From contig MVGU01001203.1 in NCBI GenBank assembly GCA_002005505.1, positions 114,274-178,273 of the forward strand: 64,000 bases of DNA, read 5' to 3'. Position 1 is the first letter of the stretch; each line of letters begins with the position of its first letter. Under the pieces are notes generated by a model, which saw nothing but the letters and a program-made list of their open reading frames with translations, was not told the origin of the DNA and did no database searches. The position numbers were made by a program, and so were the translations under genes. The stretch is from Botryococcus braunii. Its lineage: Eukaryota > Chlorophyta > Trebouxiophyceae. Of the stretch, positions 49,645-60,436 are shown piece after piece.

Positions 49645-51794
49645 ACCTTGTGGTGCCAAATGTTAGGAAGGCTGAATCTGAGATTTCCAAGCTTTTATGG
49701 GAACAAAGGTGCAACCCGTCCCTCACTTGTTGTTTCATTGTGGGAAGGAAAACTTGGAAAAGTAAGAGTCTCTATGCTCACCGTATGCAAGGAAGGATTG
49801 TGGAAGTGTGTTCAGGAAGGAAGGGACAGGCGGTGGACATGAATGGTCAAACTAGTGTATACCCATTCTCTTTTGTATGTTGTGTGGTTCCCCCAAGACC
49901 CACACTCACCATGGGAAGTGTTACTACTGACTCTCCGCTAGCTATGACCTTTCCGGCGAATGTTAAGGGGAAAATCCTTTCAGTGTTGTTTGATAGTGGG
50001 GCATCTCATTCGTTTATTAAAAGTGATACTTTGCAAGGGCTAGGGGTGCGATACAAACCCGCATGCATATCCGTGACTCTTGCTGATGGCAGTGTGTCCG
50101 ATACGAAAGGAACGGTAGATGTGTCGTTTACACTCAAGCCTGGTATAACTTCCCGTCACAACTTCATTGTAAGCCCTGCCATGATTGATGGGGTAGACAT
50201 GATTTTGGGGCAGGACTGGATGGAAGAAAGAGGAGTCTCAATTGATTTTTGTGTGAAGGCTGCTCAATTTAGACATAATGGGAAGTGGGTCACCCTAAAA
50301 CACGCAAATTCATCGTTGCCAGTGGGGCCAAAAGTTGTTTGGGGTTTACAAGCACAAGAGAGGAAGGAAGGAAGGAGGGATAGGAATGGAAAAGGATGGA
50401 AGGGTCAAGATGTTTGGAAGGTTTGTTTGTATACTGTGCTTGTGAATGAGCAGGCTGAACTGGTGGACATCACCGGGGAGGACGCCTCAAGTGAGGCCGA
50501 CCTGGCGGACACCGAAAAATCTATGGACGACACCCCCGTCGTCACAAAACCCCCCAGTAGTACCGGTATGACTTTCACTCATCAAATAAATGACATGTTG
50601 GAAGGCAAGCCACAGGCCCTGAAAGACTTGTTACTTGCAAATGAGGACTTGTTTGCAAAACAACTCCCGGGGTTACCCCCGGAGCGGGAAGTGTTTCACA
50701 CATTAAATTTGGAAGAAGGACATCGGCCCCCCAATAGGCCCGCGTACCGTCTTGCTCCAAGTGAGCTTGCGGAATGCGAAAAAACGGTTGATGAGTTGTT
50801 AAAATTGGGATTGATCAGGCCAAGTTGCTCACCATTTGCATCACCTGTTTTGTTTGTTAGAAAGAAGGATGGCAGTTTGCGTATGGTAATAGACTACCGT
50901 CCCCTGAATATAATTACCATCGCGGATAGGTACCCTCTCCCTAGAATTGACGATCTATTGGATAGGCTTAAGGGAGCCAAGGTGTTTTCGAGCTTGGACT
51001 TGTTGTCTGGGTACCATCAAGTGCGACTTCGCACGGAGGATGTGCCTAAAACTGCCTTCAGGACCCCTTTTGGCATATACGAATTTCTTGTACTTCCCTT
51101 TGGTTTGACGAACGCGCCCGCGACATTTCAACGGCTTATGAATGAGGTTTTTCACGACTTTATAAGGGAAGGCTTTGTGGTTGTATACTTGGATGATGTG
51201 CTCATTTATAGCAAAACGGAAGAGGAACACCTTCTGCAGTTGGACAGAGTTTTCGCCCGTCTACGCGAACACCAACTCCTGGCAAAACTTGTCAAATGCT
51301 CTTTCTTTGAGAAACAATTGAAATACTTGGGACACATCATTGGGGAAAATGGGTTGGAAGTGGATATGGATAAAGTCAAGGTGGTGCAGGAGTGGCCTAC
51401 GCCCACAAACGTAACGGAAGTTAGGAGGTTTCTTGGGTTGTCTAATTACTTTCGAAAGTTTATTCAGAACTACAGTATTCTAGCAACCCCATTGACAGCT
51501 CTCTCTGGGGCAAAAGCACCTTGGAAGTGGGGACAGGAACAACAGGAAGCATTTGACAACATAAAGGAAGCTTTGGTAAGTGCCCCTATCTTAACACTCC
51601 CGGACGTACGTCGGCCATTTAAGGTAGTGTGCGACGCATGCGATTACGGCGTGGGAGCTGTACTGTTTCAAGATGGGAAGGTTTGTGCGTATTTCAGTAA
51701 AAAGTTGGGAGCAAGCGAGAGGAACTACAGTGCCACGGAACGGGAGTTATTGGCTGTAGTGTATGCTCTCACGGAATGGAGATGTTATTTGTGA
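49578..51794 (+). CDS. pol: Gypsy-R4 protease, reverse transcriptase and RNase H start
   Basis: 738 codons with retropepsin ([13 protein letters not shown]), reverse transcriptase with intact YLDD ([13 protein letters not shown]), FLGLSNYFRKFIQ, and RNase H to ALTEWRCYL. TGA at 51792-51794 replaces TTA of CYLLGKPV and removes the RNase H end and integrase. This is the longest undamaged reverse transcriptase frame of the family in the window. Confidence 0.92.
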   Translation: MDATCLHVLHSLVASKLGKEGVNLVVPNVRKAESEISKLLWEQRCNPSLTCCFIVGRKTWKSKSLYAHRMQGRIVEVCSGRKGQAVDMNGQTSVYPFSFVCCVVPPRPTLTMGSVTTDSPLAMTFPANVKGKILSVLFDSGASHSFIKSDTLQGLGVRYKPACISVTLADGSVSDTKGTVDVSFTLKPGITSRHNFIVSPAMIDGVDMILGQDWMEERGVSIDFCVKAAQFRHNGKWVTLKHANSSLPVGPKVVWGLQAQERKEGRRDRNGKGWKGQDVWKVCLYTVLVNEQAELVDITGEDASSEADLADTEKSMDDTPVVTKPPSSTGMTFTHQINDMLEGKPQALKDLLLANEDLFAKQLPGLPPEREVFHTLNLEEGHRPPNRPAYRLAPSELAECEKTVDELLKLGLIRPSCSPFASPVLFVRKKDGSLRMVIDYRPLNIITIADRYPLPRIDDLLDRLKGAKVFSSLDLLSGYHQVRLRTEDVPKTAFRTPFGIYEFLVLPFGLTNAPATFQRLMNEVFHDFIREGFVVVYLDDVLIYSKTEEEHLLQLDRVFARLREHQLLAKLVKCSFFEKQLKYLGHIIGENGLEVDMDKVKVVQEWPTPTNVTEVRRFLGLSNYFRKFIQNYSILATPLTALSGAKAPWKWGQEQQEAFDNIKEALVSAPILTLPDVRRPFKVVCDACDYGVGAVLFQDGKVCAYFSKKLGASERNYSATERELLAVVYALTEWRCYL

Positions 51795-52688
51795 GGTAAG
51801 CCAGTAACGGTGGTGACGGATCACAAGTGCAACACCTTCTTGGGTCAACAGGTGGGGCTTAGTCCTCGGAGGGCTCGGTGGGCCGAGCGCCTGCAGGAGT
51901 TTGAGATTGAATGGGTATGGGAACCGGGCAAGACCAACATTGCGGATCCGCTCTCCAGGTGTCACTTCACTCAACACCCTGGACCTGGGGGGAGGGACAA
52001 TGGGGCTGCTGTGGCCGGGGCTGCCCTCCGGCGCAAGCGTCGGCGCACCAGTCCGGACTCCCTCACCCCCTCCAGCCGGGATGTCGAGGGTACCCTCACA
52101 GCTCGGGTCCGCAAGGTCCCCAAGGTCACGCTCCCGGGGCCCGCTCACGAGACCCCAAGCTCCCTCGGCACGATGGAGCAAATCGGGTTGGCCAGCCCGA
52201 GTGAGCTTACCCGCGAGACCGATGGGTACGAATCCCTACTTGGCAAACTTGAGAAGGCTTACACATACGATCCGTGGTTGGCAGCGCGTGCGAATAGAAG
52301 GAAGGTTAGTCTAAAGGGAGGCTTTTGGGAGAGGAATGGACGGAAATATGTTCCTGCATTGTTTGAGGAAAGGAAAGATGGGGAACTTGTCGTGGAGAAC
52401 CTACGACGTGGAATTTTGGAAGCTTTACATGATCCACCTCATGTTGGTCACCCTGGAGTAACTCGCATGTACGAGCTTGTAACAAGGGAATGGTATTGGC
52501 CGGGAATGTATGAGGATGTCAAAGCCTATGTTGCTCATTGTGACTCTTGTCAACGAGTCAAGGCTCGGAATACTTTGCCTGCTGGTCTTCTTCACCCCTT
52601 ACAAATACCAGCAAGGAAGTGGCAAAGTGTGTCTATGGACTTTATTACCAACCTCCCACAGACCCCAAGTGGAAATGATGCTATTTGA
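51795..52688 (+). pseudogene. pol: Gypsy-R4 RNase H end and integrase N-terminus
   Basis: Continues in frame: GKPVTVVTDHKCNTFLG, PGKTNIADPLSR, zinc domain and first Asp of integrase, then the family TGA after NDAI at 52686-52688. The 3' region follows to 53565, with the same remnant of integrase as R1. Confidence 0.88.
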
Positions 52689-53565
52689 TTTGTTGTGGAT
52701 AGGCTTAGCAAGTGTGCTCATTTTGCTGCTACAACAATGAATGCTGATGCTTATACTCTAGCACAATTGTTAAGGACATGGGTGTGGATGTATCGTGGAT
52801 CCCGGGTGTGGTGGCATTGTGGATCACAAGCCACTCACTGGCGAACGCGGCCGCACTCTGGACGATCCGAACGAGCCAAATGAGGATAGCTGGAAATAAC
52901 TTGCACAGGTCACGCGTTGTTGCCACAAGAAAGTGGAAGAATACAGCGAGAGTCACGGGCTCCCGCCATTGCCTCCCAAGGGCACGACTCCTAGGGTCCA
53001 CCCTTAGGGTCCCGTCGACCGGTTGGCCCTCCTTGGAGGGGTCTCTCTGTATGGCCATATGGACTTTGGATAGGCTAGGGTAAGGCTGCCTTACCCGGTA
53101 GGGTTGACCATGGGTCCCTTACCTGGATAGATTTTTGTGCACATTAGGTGTATGGCCTTTTCACTTCACTACCACACCTGATCAATATGGTGCAATACTG
53201 GCGTAATACTGGAATATATGTGGAAATTGGACTCCCCTTGGACTCTGGACTTTTGGACATCTGGACTTTTAGCTCTGCCCTTGTGTCTCATTTTGGCTGT
53301 TCATCATGTGGACTTTCGTTTTTCTTTCAGTGTTTTGTCTTTTGTTCTGTTAGTCATGCCTGATCCTTGTTCTTCTTGCATTATGGTGGGGACCCCGATA
53401 CGCAGCATTCGGCTGGGGTCTGGCAACACGGGAGGCGGGTTGCCCGTAGGTCTAAGTCTGAGTCTCCGCATGTTGGAAGGTCTTTCTGTTCCTTTGTTTG
53501 CCTTGTCTGTTTGTTGTTGCGCTCTGCCTTCTGCGCGGGGACGCACAGGAATAAGGGGGGGAGTA

Positions 53566-54016
53566 TGTAGTGAGGTGCCGCGTCAGCGCGACGCGTCTCA
53601 CGTAGGATGTGCGCGTAGTTCATGTTTCTTCGTGCCCTTTGGGATACGAGTAGATCTCGTTGTCCTTGTGTGTAGGAAAATGACTGTAATATCCTAGTGG
53701 GTCTCCTCTCGTCATCCATATCGTTATGCTCGCGAGAGCATCTCGTAGAGGGACGACGTAGCCGGATCCGCGCATAGGTGGACTCGGAACTCGGGTGGTT
53801 ATCATTGTCTTTGGGTTTGCTGCTACGAGTGAGACATCTAGCATTCTCTACATTGTTCATTATATATTGTTCTTTGGAGACTCGGACGACCTGCGTGAGG
53901 AGGGCTGCGAACTTGTAACGGATTGGAACTTCGATTTCTACCTTCGGTGTCACCCTTGCCTGAAACCCTTGCTTAGCTTGTTATAAATCTTAGTTACACG
54001 TCTCACTTCGTTAAAT
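53566..54016 (+). repeat. 3' LTR of Gypsy-R4
   Basis: 451 bp, TGTAGTGAGG to TTAAAT, preceded by the purine tract AATAAGGGGGGGAGTA. Followed by 15 bp (TAATTTATCAAGGGA) and then an inverted LTR fragment. Confidence 0.9.
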
Positions 54017-54031
54017 TAATTTATCAAGGGA

Positions 54032-55422
54032 AGAGAATGCTAGATGTCTCACTCGTAGCAGCAAAACCCAAAGACAATGATCGCCACCCGAGTTCCTAGT
54101 CCACCTATGCGCGGATCCGGCTACGTCGTCCCTCTACGAGATGCTCTCGCGAGCATAGCGATATGGATGACGAGAGGAGACCCACTAGGATATTACAGTC
54201 ATTTTCCTACACACAAGGACAACGAGATCTACTCGTATCCCAAAGGGCACGAAGAAACATGAACTACGCGCACATCCTACGTGAGACGCGTCGCGCTGAC
54301 GCGGCACCTCACTACATACTCCCCCCCTTATTCCTGTGCGTCCCCGCGCAGAAGGCAGAGCGCAACAACAAACAGACAAGGCAAACAAAGGAACAGAAAG
54401 ACCTTCCAACATGCGGAGACTCAGACTTAGACCTACGGGCAACCCGCCTCCCGTGTTGCCAGACCCCAGCCGAATGCTGCGTATCGGGGTCCCCACCATA
54501 ATGCAAGAAGAACAAGGATCAGGCATGACTAACAGAACAAAAGACAAAACACTGAAAGAAAAACGAAAGTCCACATGATGAACAGCCAAAATGAGACACA
54601 AGGGCAGAGGTAAAAGTCCAGATGTCCAAAAGTCCAGAGTCCAAGGGGAGTCCAATTTCCACATATAGTCCAGTATTACGCCAGTATTGCACCATATTGA
54701 TCAGGTGTGGTAGTGAAGTGAAAAGGCCATACACCTAATGTGCACAAAAATCTATCCAGGTAAGGGACCCATGGTCAACCCTACCGGGTAAGGCAGCCTT
54801 ACCCTAGCCTATCCAAAGTCCATATGGCCATACAGAGAGACCCCTCCAAGGAGGGCCAACCGGTCGACGGGACCCTAAGGGTGGACCCTAGGAGTCGTGC
54901 CCTTGGGAGGCAATGGCGGGAGCCCGTGACTCTCTCTGTATTCTTCCACTTTCTTGTGGCAACAACGCGTGACCTGTGCAAGTTATTTCCAGCTATCCTC
55001 ATTTGGCTCGTTCGGATCGTCCAGAGTGCGGCCGCGTTCGCCAGTGAGTGGCTTGTGATCCACAATGCCACCACACCCGGGATCCACGATACATCCACAC
55101 CCATGTCCTTAACAATTGTGCTAGAGTATAAGCATCAGCATTCATTGTTGTAGCAGCAAAATGAGCATACTTGCTAAGCCTATCCACAACAAATCAAATA
55201 GCATCATTTCCACTTGGGGTCTGTGGGAGGTTGGTAATAAAGTCCATAGACACACTTTGCCACTTCCTTGCCGGTATTTGTAAGGGGTGAAGAAGACCAG
55301 CAGGCAAAGTATTCCGAGCCTTGACTCGTTGACAAGAGTCACAATGAGCAACATAGGCTTTGACATCCTCATACATTCCCGGCCAATACCATTCCCTTGT
55401 TACAAGCTCGTACATGCGAGTT
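54032..55422 (-). pseudogene. pol: Gypsy-R5: inverted LTR fragment, 3' region and integrase N-terminus
   Basis: Minus-strand copy: LTR part 54032-54316 (first 285 bp of the LTR), purine tract, 3' region, family TGA and integrase zinc domain, ending at TRMYELV where R6 starts. With R4 it forms an inverted repeat of about 1.4 kb arms centred near 54024. Confidence 0.88.
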
Positions 55423-55436
55423 TTCCAAGGGACGGG

Positions 55437-57767
55437 GAGAGGAAGGAAGGAAGGAAGGATAGGAATGGAAAAGGATGGAAGGGTCAAGATGTTTGGAAGG
55501 TTTGTTTGTATACTGTGCTTGTGAATGAGCAGGCTGAACTGGTGGACATCACCGGGGAGGACGCCTCAAGTGAGGCCGACTTGGCGGACACCGACAAATC
55601 TATGGACGACACCCCCGTCGTCACAAAACCCCCCAGTAGTACCGGTATGACTTTCACTCATCAAATAAATGACATGTTGGAAGGCAAGCCACAGGCCCTG
55701 AAAGACTTGTTACTTGCAAATGAGGACTTGTTTGCAAAACAACTCCCGGGGTTACCCCCGGAGCGGGAAGTGTTTCACACAATAAATTTGGAAGAAGGAC
55801 ATCGGCCCCCCAATAGGCCCGCGTACCGTCTTGCTCCAAGTGAGCTTGCGGAATGCGAAAAAACGGTTGATGAGTTGTTAAAATTGGGATTGATCAGGCC
55901 AAGTTGCTCACCATTTGCATCACCTGTTTTGTTTGTTAGAAAGAAGGATGGAAGTTTGCGTATGGTAATAGACTACCGTCCCCTGAATAAAATTACCATC
56001 TCGGATAGGTACCCTCTCCCCAGAATTGACGATCTGTTGGATAGGCTTAAGGGAGCCAAGGTGTTTTCGAGCTTGGACTTGTTGTCTGGGTACCATCAAG
56101 TGCGACTTCGCAAGGAGGATGTGCCTAAAACTGCCTTCAGGACCCCTTTTGGCTGGTACGAATTTCTTGTACTTCCCTTTGGTTTGACCAACGCGCCCGC
56201 GACATTTCAACGGCTTATGAATGAGGTTTTTCACGACTTTATAAGGGAAGGCTTTGTGGTTGTATACTTGGATGATGTGCTCATTTATAGCAAAACGGAA
56301 GAGGAACACCTTCTGCAGTTGGACAGAGTTTTCACCCGTCTACGCGAACATCAACTCCTGGCAAAACTTGTCAAATGCTCTTTCTTTGAGAAACAATTGA
56401 AATACTTGGGACACATCATTGGGGAAAATGGGTTGGAAGTGGATATGGATAAAGTCAAGGTGGTGCAGGAGTGGCCTACGCCCACAAACGTAACGGAAGT
56501 TAGGAGGTTTCTTGGGTTGTCTAATTACTTTCGAAAGTTTATTCAGAAGTACAGTATCCTGGCAACCCCATTGACAGCTCTCTCTGGGGCAAAAGCACCT
56601 TGGAAGTGGGGACAGGAACAACAGGAAGCATTTGACAACATAAAGGAAGCTTTGGTAAGTGCCCCTATCTTAACACTCCCGGACGTACGTCGGCCATTTA
56701 CGGTAGTGTGCGATGCATGCGATTACGGCGTGGGAGCTGTGCTATTTCAAGATGGGAAGGTTTGTGCGTATTTCAGTAAAAAGTTGGGAGCAAGCGAGAG
56801 GAACTACAGTGCCACGGAACGGGAGTTATTGGCTGTAGTGTATGCTCTCACGGAATGGAGATGTTATTTGTTAGGTAAGCCAGTAACGGTGGTGACGGAT
56901 CACAAGTGCAACACCTTCTTGGGTCAACAGGTGGGGCTTAGTCCTCGGAGGGCTCGGTGGGCCGAGCGCCTGCAGGAGTTTGAGATTGAATGGGTATGGG
57001 AACCGGGCAAGACCAACATTGCGGATCCGCTCTCCAGGTGTCACTTCACTCAACACCCTGGACCTGGGGGGAGGGACAATGGGGCTGCTGTGGCCGGGGC
57101 TGCCCTCCGGCGCAAGCGTCGGCGCACCAGTCCGGACTCCCTCACCCCCTCCAGCCGGGATGTCGAGGGTACCCTCACAGCTCGGGTCCGCAAGGTGCCC
57201 AAGGTCACGCTCCCGGGGCCCGCTCACGAGACCCCAAGCTCCCTCGGCACGATGGAGCAAATCGGGTTGGCCAGCCCGAGTGAGCTTACCCGCGAGACCG
57301 ATGGGTACGAATCCCTACTTGGCAAACTTGAGAAGGCTTACACATACGATCCGTGGTTGGCAGCGCGTGCGAATAGAAGGAAGGTTAGTCTAAAGGGAGG
57401 CTTTTGGGAGAGGAATGGACGGAAATATGTTCCTGCATTGTTTGAGGAAAGGAAAGATGGGGAACTTGTCGTGGAGAACCTACGACGTGAAATTTTGGAA
57501 GCTTTACATGATCCACCTCATGTTGGTCACCCTGGAGTAACTCGCATGTACGAGCTTGTAACAAGGGAATGGTATTGGCCGGGAATGTATGAGGATGTCA
57601 AAGCCTATGTTGCTCATTGTGACCCTTGTCAACGAGTCAAGGCTCGGAATACTTTGCCTGCTGGTCTTCTTCACCCCTTACAAATACCGGCAAGGAAGTG
57701 GCAAAGTGTGTCTATGGACTTTATTACCAACCTCCCACAGACCCCAAGTGGAAATGATGCTATTTGA
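55437..57767 (+). CDS. pol: Gypsy-R6 protease linker, reverse transcriptase, RNase H and integrase N-terminus
   Basis: Enters after protease at a GGAA-repeat segment ([14 protein letters not shown]) and then has reverse transcriptase with intact YLDD (56267-56278), full RNase H and the integrase zinc domain and first Asp, ending at the family TGA 57765-57767. The open frame extends left to 55287 through antisense R5 sequence and filler (ATG there), giving an 826-codon chimera; those first 50 codons are not retroviral sense sequence. One zinc-domain change reads AHCDPCQ. Confidence 0.9.
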   Translation, partial: ERKEGRKDRNGKGWKGQDVWKVCLYTVLVNEQAELVDITGEDASSEADLADTDKSMDDTPVVTKPPSSTGMTFTHQINDMLEGKPQALKDLLLANEDLFAKQLPGLPPEREVFHTINLEEGHRPPNRPAYRLAPSELAECEKTVDELLKLGLIRPSCSPFASPVLFVRKKDGSLRMVIDYRPLNKITISDRYPLPRIDDLLDRLKGAKVFSSLDLLSGYHQVRLRKEDVPKTAFRTPFGWYEFLVLPFGLTNAPATFQRLMNEVFHDFIREGFVVVYLDDVLIYSKTEEEHLLQLDRVFTRLREHQLLAKLVKCSFFEKQLKYLGHIIGENGLEVDMDKVKVVQEWPTPTNVTEVRRFLGLSNYFRKFIQKYSILATPLTALSGAKAPWKWGQEQQEAFDNIKEALVSAPILTLPDVRRPFTVVCDACDYGVGAVLFQDGKVCAYFSKKLGASERNYSATERELLAVVYALTEWRCYLLGKPVTVVTDHKCNTFLGQQVGLSPRRARWAERLQEFEIEWVWEPGKTNIADPLSRCHFTQHPGPGGRDNGAAVAGAALRRKRRRTSPDSLTPSSRDVEGTLTARVRKVPKVTLPGPAHETPSSLGTMEQIGLASPSELTRETDGYESLLGKLEKAYTYDPWLAARANRRKVSLKGGFWERNGRKYVPALFEERKDGELVVENLRREILEALHDPPHVGHPGVTRMYELVTREWYWPGMYEDVKAYVAHCDPCQRVKARNTLPAGLLHPLQIPARKWQSVSMDFITNLPQTPSGNDAI

Positions 57768-58640
57768 TTTGTTGTGGATAGGCTTAGCAAGTATGCTCAT
57801 TTTGCTGCTACAACAATGAATGCTGATGCTTATACTCTAGCACAATTGTTAAGGACATGGGTGTGGATGTATCGTGGATCCCGGGTGTGGTGGCATTGTG
57901 GATCACAAGCCACTCACTGGCGAACGCGGCCGCACTCTGGACGATCCGAACGAGCCAAATGAGGATAGCTGGAAATAACTTGCACAGGTCACGCGTTGTT
58001 GCCACAAGAAAGTGGAAGAATACAGAGAGAGTCACGGGCTCCCGCCATTGCCTCCCAAGGGCACGACTCCTAGGGTCCACCCTTAGGGTCCCGTCGACCG
58101 GTTGGCCCTCCTTGGAGGGGTCTCTCTGTATGGCCATATGGACTTTGGATAGGCTAGGGTAAGGCTGCCTTACCCGGTAGGGTTGACCATGGGTCCCTTA
58201 CCTGGATAGATTTTTGTGCACATTAGGTGTATGGCCTTTTCACTTCACTACCACACCTGATCAATATGGTGCAATACTGGCGTAATACTGGACTATATGT
58301 GGAAATTGGACTCCCCTTGGACTCTGGACTTTTGGACATCTGGACTTTTACCTCTGCCCTTGTGTCTCATTTTGGCTGTTCATCATGTGGACTTTCGTTT
58401 TTCTTTCAGTGTTTTGTCTTTTGTTCTGTTAGTCATGCCTGATCCTTGTTCTTATTGCATTATGGTGGGGACCCCGATACGCAGCATTCGGCTGGGGTCT
58501 GGCAACACGGGAGGCGGGTTGCCCGTAGGTCTAAGTCTGAGTCTCCGCATGTTGGAAGGTCTTGTTCTTTGTTTGTCTTGTCTGTTTGTTGTTGCGCTCT
58601 GCCTTCTGCGCGGGGACGCACAGGAATAAGGGGGGGAGTA
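57768..58640 (+). other. Gypsy-R6 3' region
   Basis: Same layout as in R1: integrase remnant, no recognised gene, purine tract before the LTR at 58641. Six bases of a CTTTCTGTTCC stretch near 58561 are lost relative to R1. Confidence 0.7.
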
Positions 58641-59104
58641 TGTAGTGAGGTGCCGCGTCAGCGCGACGCGTCTCACGTAGGATGTGCGCGTAGTTCATGT
58701 TTCTTCGTGCCCTTTGGGATACGAGTAGATCTCGTTGTCCTTGTGTGTAGGAAAATGACTGTAATATCCTAGTGGGTCTCCTCGCGTCATCCATATCGTT
58801 ATGCTCGCGAGAGCATCTCGTAGAGGGACGACGTAGCCGGATCCGCGCATAGGTGGACTAGGAACTCGGGTGGTTATCATTGTCTTTGGGGTTTGCTGCT
58901 ACGAGTGAGACATCTAGCATTCTCTACATTGTTCATTATATATTGTTCTTTGGAGACTCGGACGACCTGCGTGAGGAGGGCTGCGAACTTGTAACGGATT
59001 GGAACTTCGATTCCTACCTTCGGTGTCACCCTTGCCTGAAACCCTTGCTTAGCTTGTTATAAATCTTAGTTACACGTCTCACTTCGTTAAATTGGTATCG
59101 GCGA
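58641..59104 (+). repeat. Gypsy-R6 LTR followed by a primer site
   Basis: LTR 58641-59092 and then TGGTATCGGCGA at 59093-59104, so this LTR has a purine tract on its left and a primer site on its right. The sequence then flips to the minus strand after about five bases. It is the centre of the large palindrome. Confidence 0.88.
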
Positions 59105-59109
59105 ATTTC

Positions 59110-59562
59110 AGCTAAGCAAGGGTTTCAGGCAAGGGTGACACCGAAGGTAGGAATCGAAGTTCCAATCCGTTACAAGTTCGCAGCCCTCCTCACGCAGGTC
59201 GTCCGAGTCTCCAAAGAACAACATATAATGAACAATGTAGAGAATGCTAGATGTCTCACTCGTAGCAGCAAACCCAAAGACAATGATAACCACCCGAGTT
59301 CCTAGTCCACCTATGCGCGGATCCGGCTACGTCGTCCCTCTACGAGATGCTCTCGCGAGCATAACGATATGGATGACGAGAGGAGACCCACTAGGATATT
59401 ACAGTCATTTTCCTACACACAAGGACAACGAGATCTACTCGTATCCCAAAGGGCACGAAGAAACATGAACTACGCGCACACCATTACGAACATTATGCTT
59501 ACGCGCACATCCTACGCGCAGGGGACGTGAGACGCGTCGCGCTGACGCGGCACCTCACTACA
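59110..59562 (-). repeat. LTR of Gypsy-R7
   Basis: Lacks about 45 bp at its inner end (starts AGCTAAGCAAGGG) and carries an extra 44 bp near 59482-59525 that includes a repeat of GCGCACATCCTACG. Outer end CACTACA at 59562. Confidence 0.87.
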
Positions 59563-60436
59563 TACTCCCCCCCTTATTCCTGTGCGTCCCCGCGCAGAAG
59601 GCAGAGCGCAACAACAAACAGACAAGACAAACAAAGGAACAAGACCTTCCAACATGCGGAGACTCAGACTTAGACCTACGGGCAACCCGCCTCCCGTGTT
59701 GCCAGACCCCAGCCGAATGCTGCGTATCGGGGTCCCCACCATAATGCAATAAGAACAAGGATCAGGCATGACTAACAGAACAAAAGACAAAACACTGAGA
59801 GAAAAACGAAAGTCCACATGATGAACAGCCAAAATGAGACACAAGGGCAGAGCTAAAAGTCCAGATGTCCAAAAGTCCAGAGTCCAAGGGGAGTCCAATT
59901 TCCACATATAGTCCAGTATTACGCCAGTATTGCACCATATTGATCAGGTGTGGTAGTGAAGTGAAAAGGCCATACACCTAATGTGCACAAAAATCTATCC
60001 AGGTAAGGGACCCATGGTCAACCCTACCGGGTAAGGCAGCCTTACCCTAGCCTATCCAAAGTCCATATGGCCATACAGAGAGACCCCTCCAAGGAGGGCC
60101 AACCGGTCGACGGGACCCTAAGGGTGGACCCTAGGAGTCGTGCCCTTGGGAGGCAATGGCGGGAGCCCGTGACTCTCTCTGTATTCTTCCACTTTCTTGT
60201 GGCAACAACGCGTGACCTGTGCAAGTTACTTCCAGCTATCCTCAGTTGGCTCGTTCGGATCGTCCAGAGTGCGGCCGCGTTTGCCAGTGAGTGGCTTGTG
60301 ATCCACAATGCCACCACACCCGGGATCCACGATACATCCACACCCATGTCCTTAACAATTGTGCTAGAGTATAAGCATCAGCATTCATTGTTGTAGCAGC
60401 AAAATGAGCACACTTGTTAAGCCTATCCACGACAAA

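Larger units (their letters stand above)
48760..54016 (+). mobile_element. Gypsy-R4: gag (N-truncated), pol, 3' region and 3' LTR
   Basis: Plus-strand copy continuing to a full 3' LTR (53566-54016). Differs from R1 by about 1% by eye. It is joined on the left to the truncated LTR and on the right, after 15 bp, to an inverted LTR fragment. Confidence 0.88.

Noticed and set aside
54032..54316. CRISPR-like or tandem repeat array in the right part
   Set aside because: The repeats are dispersed LTR pieces hundreds of bases long, not short regular repeats with spacers.
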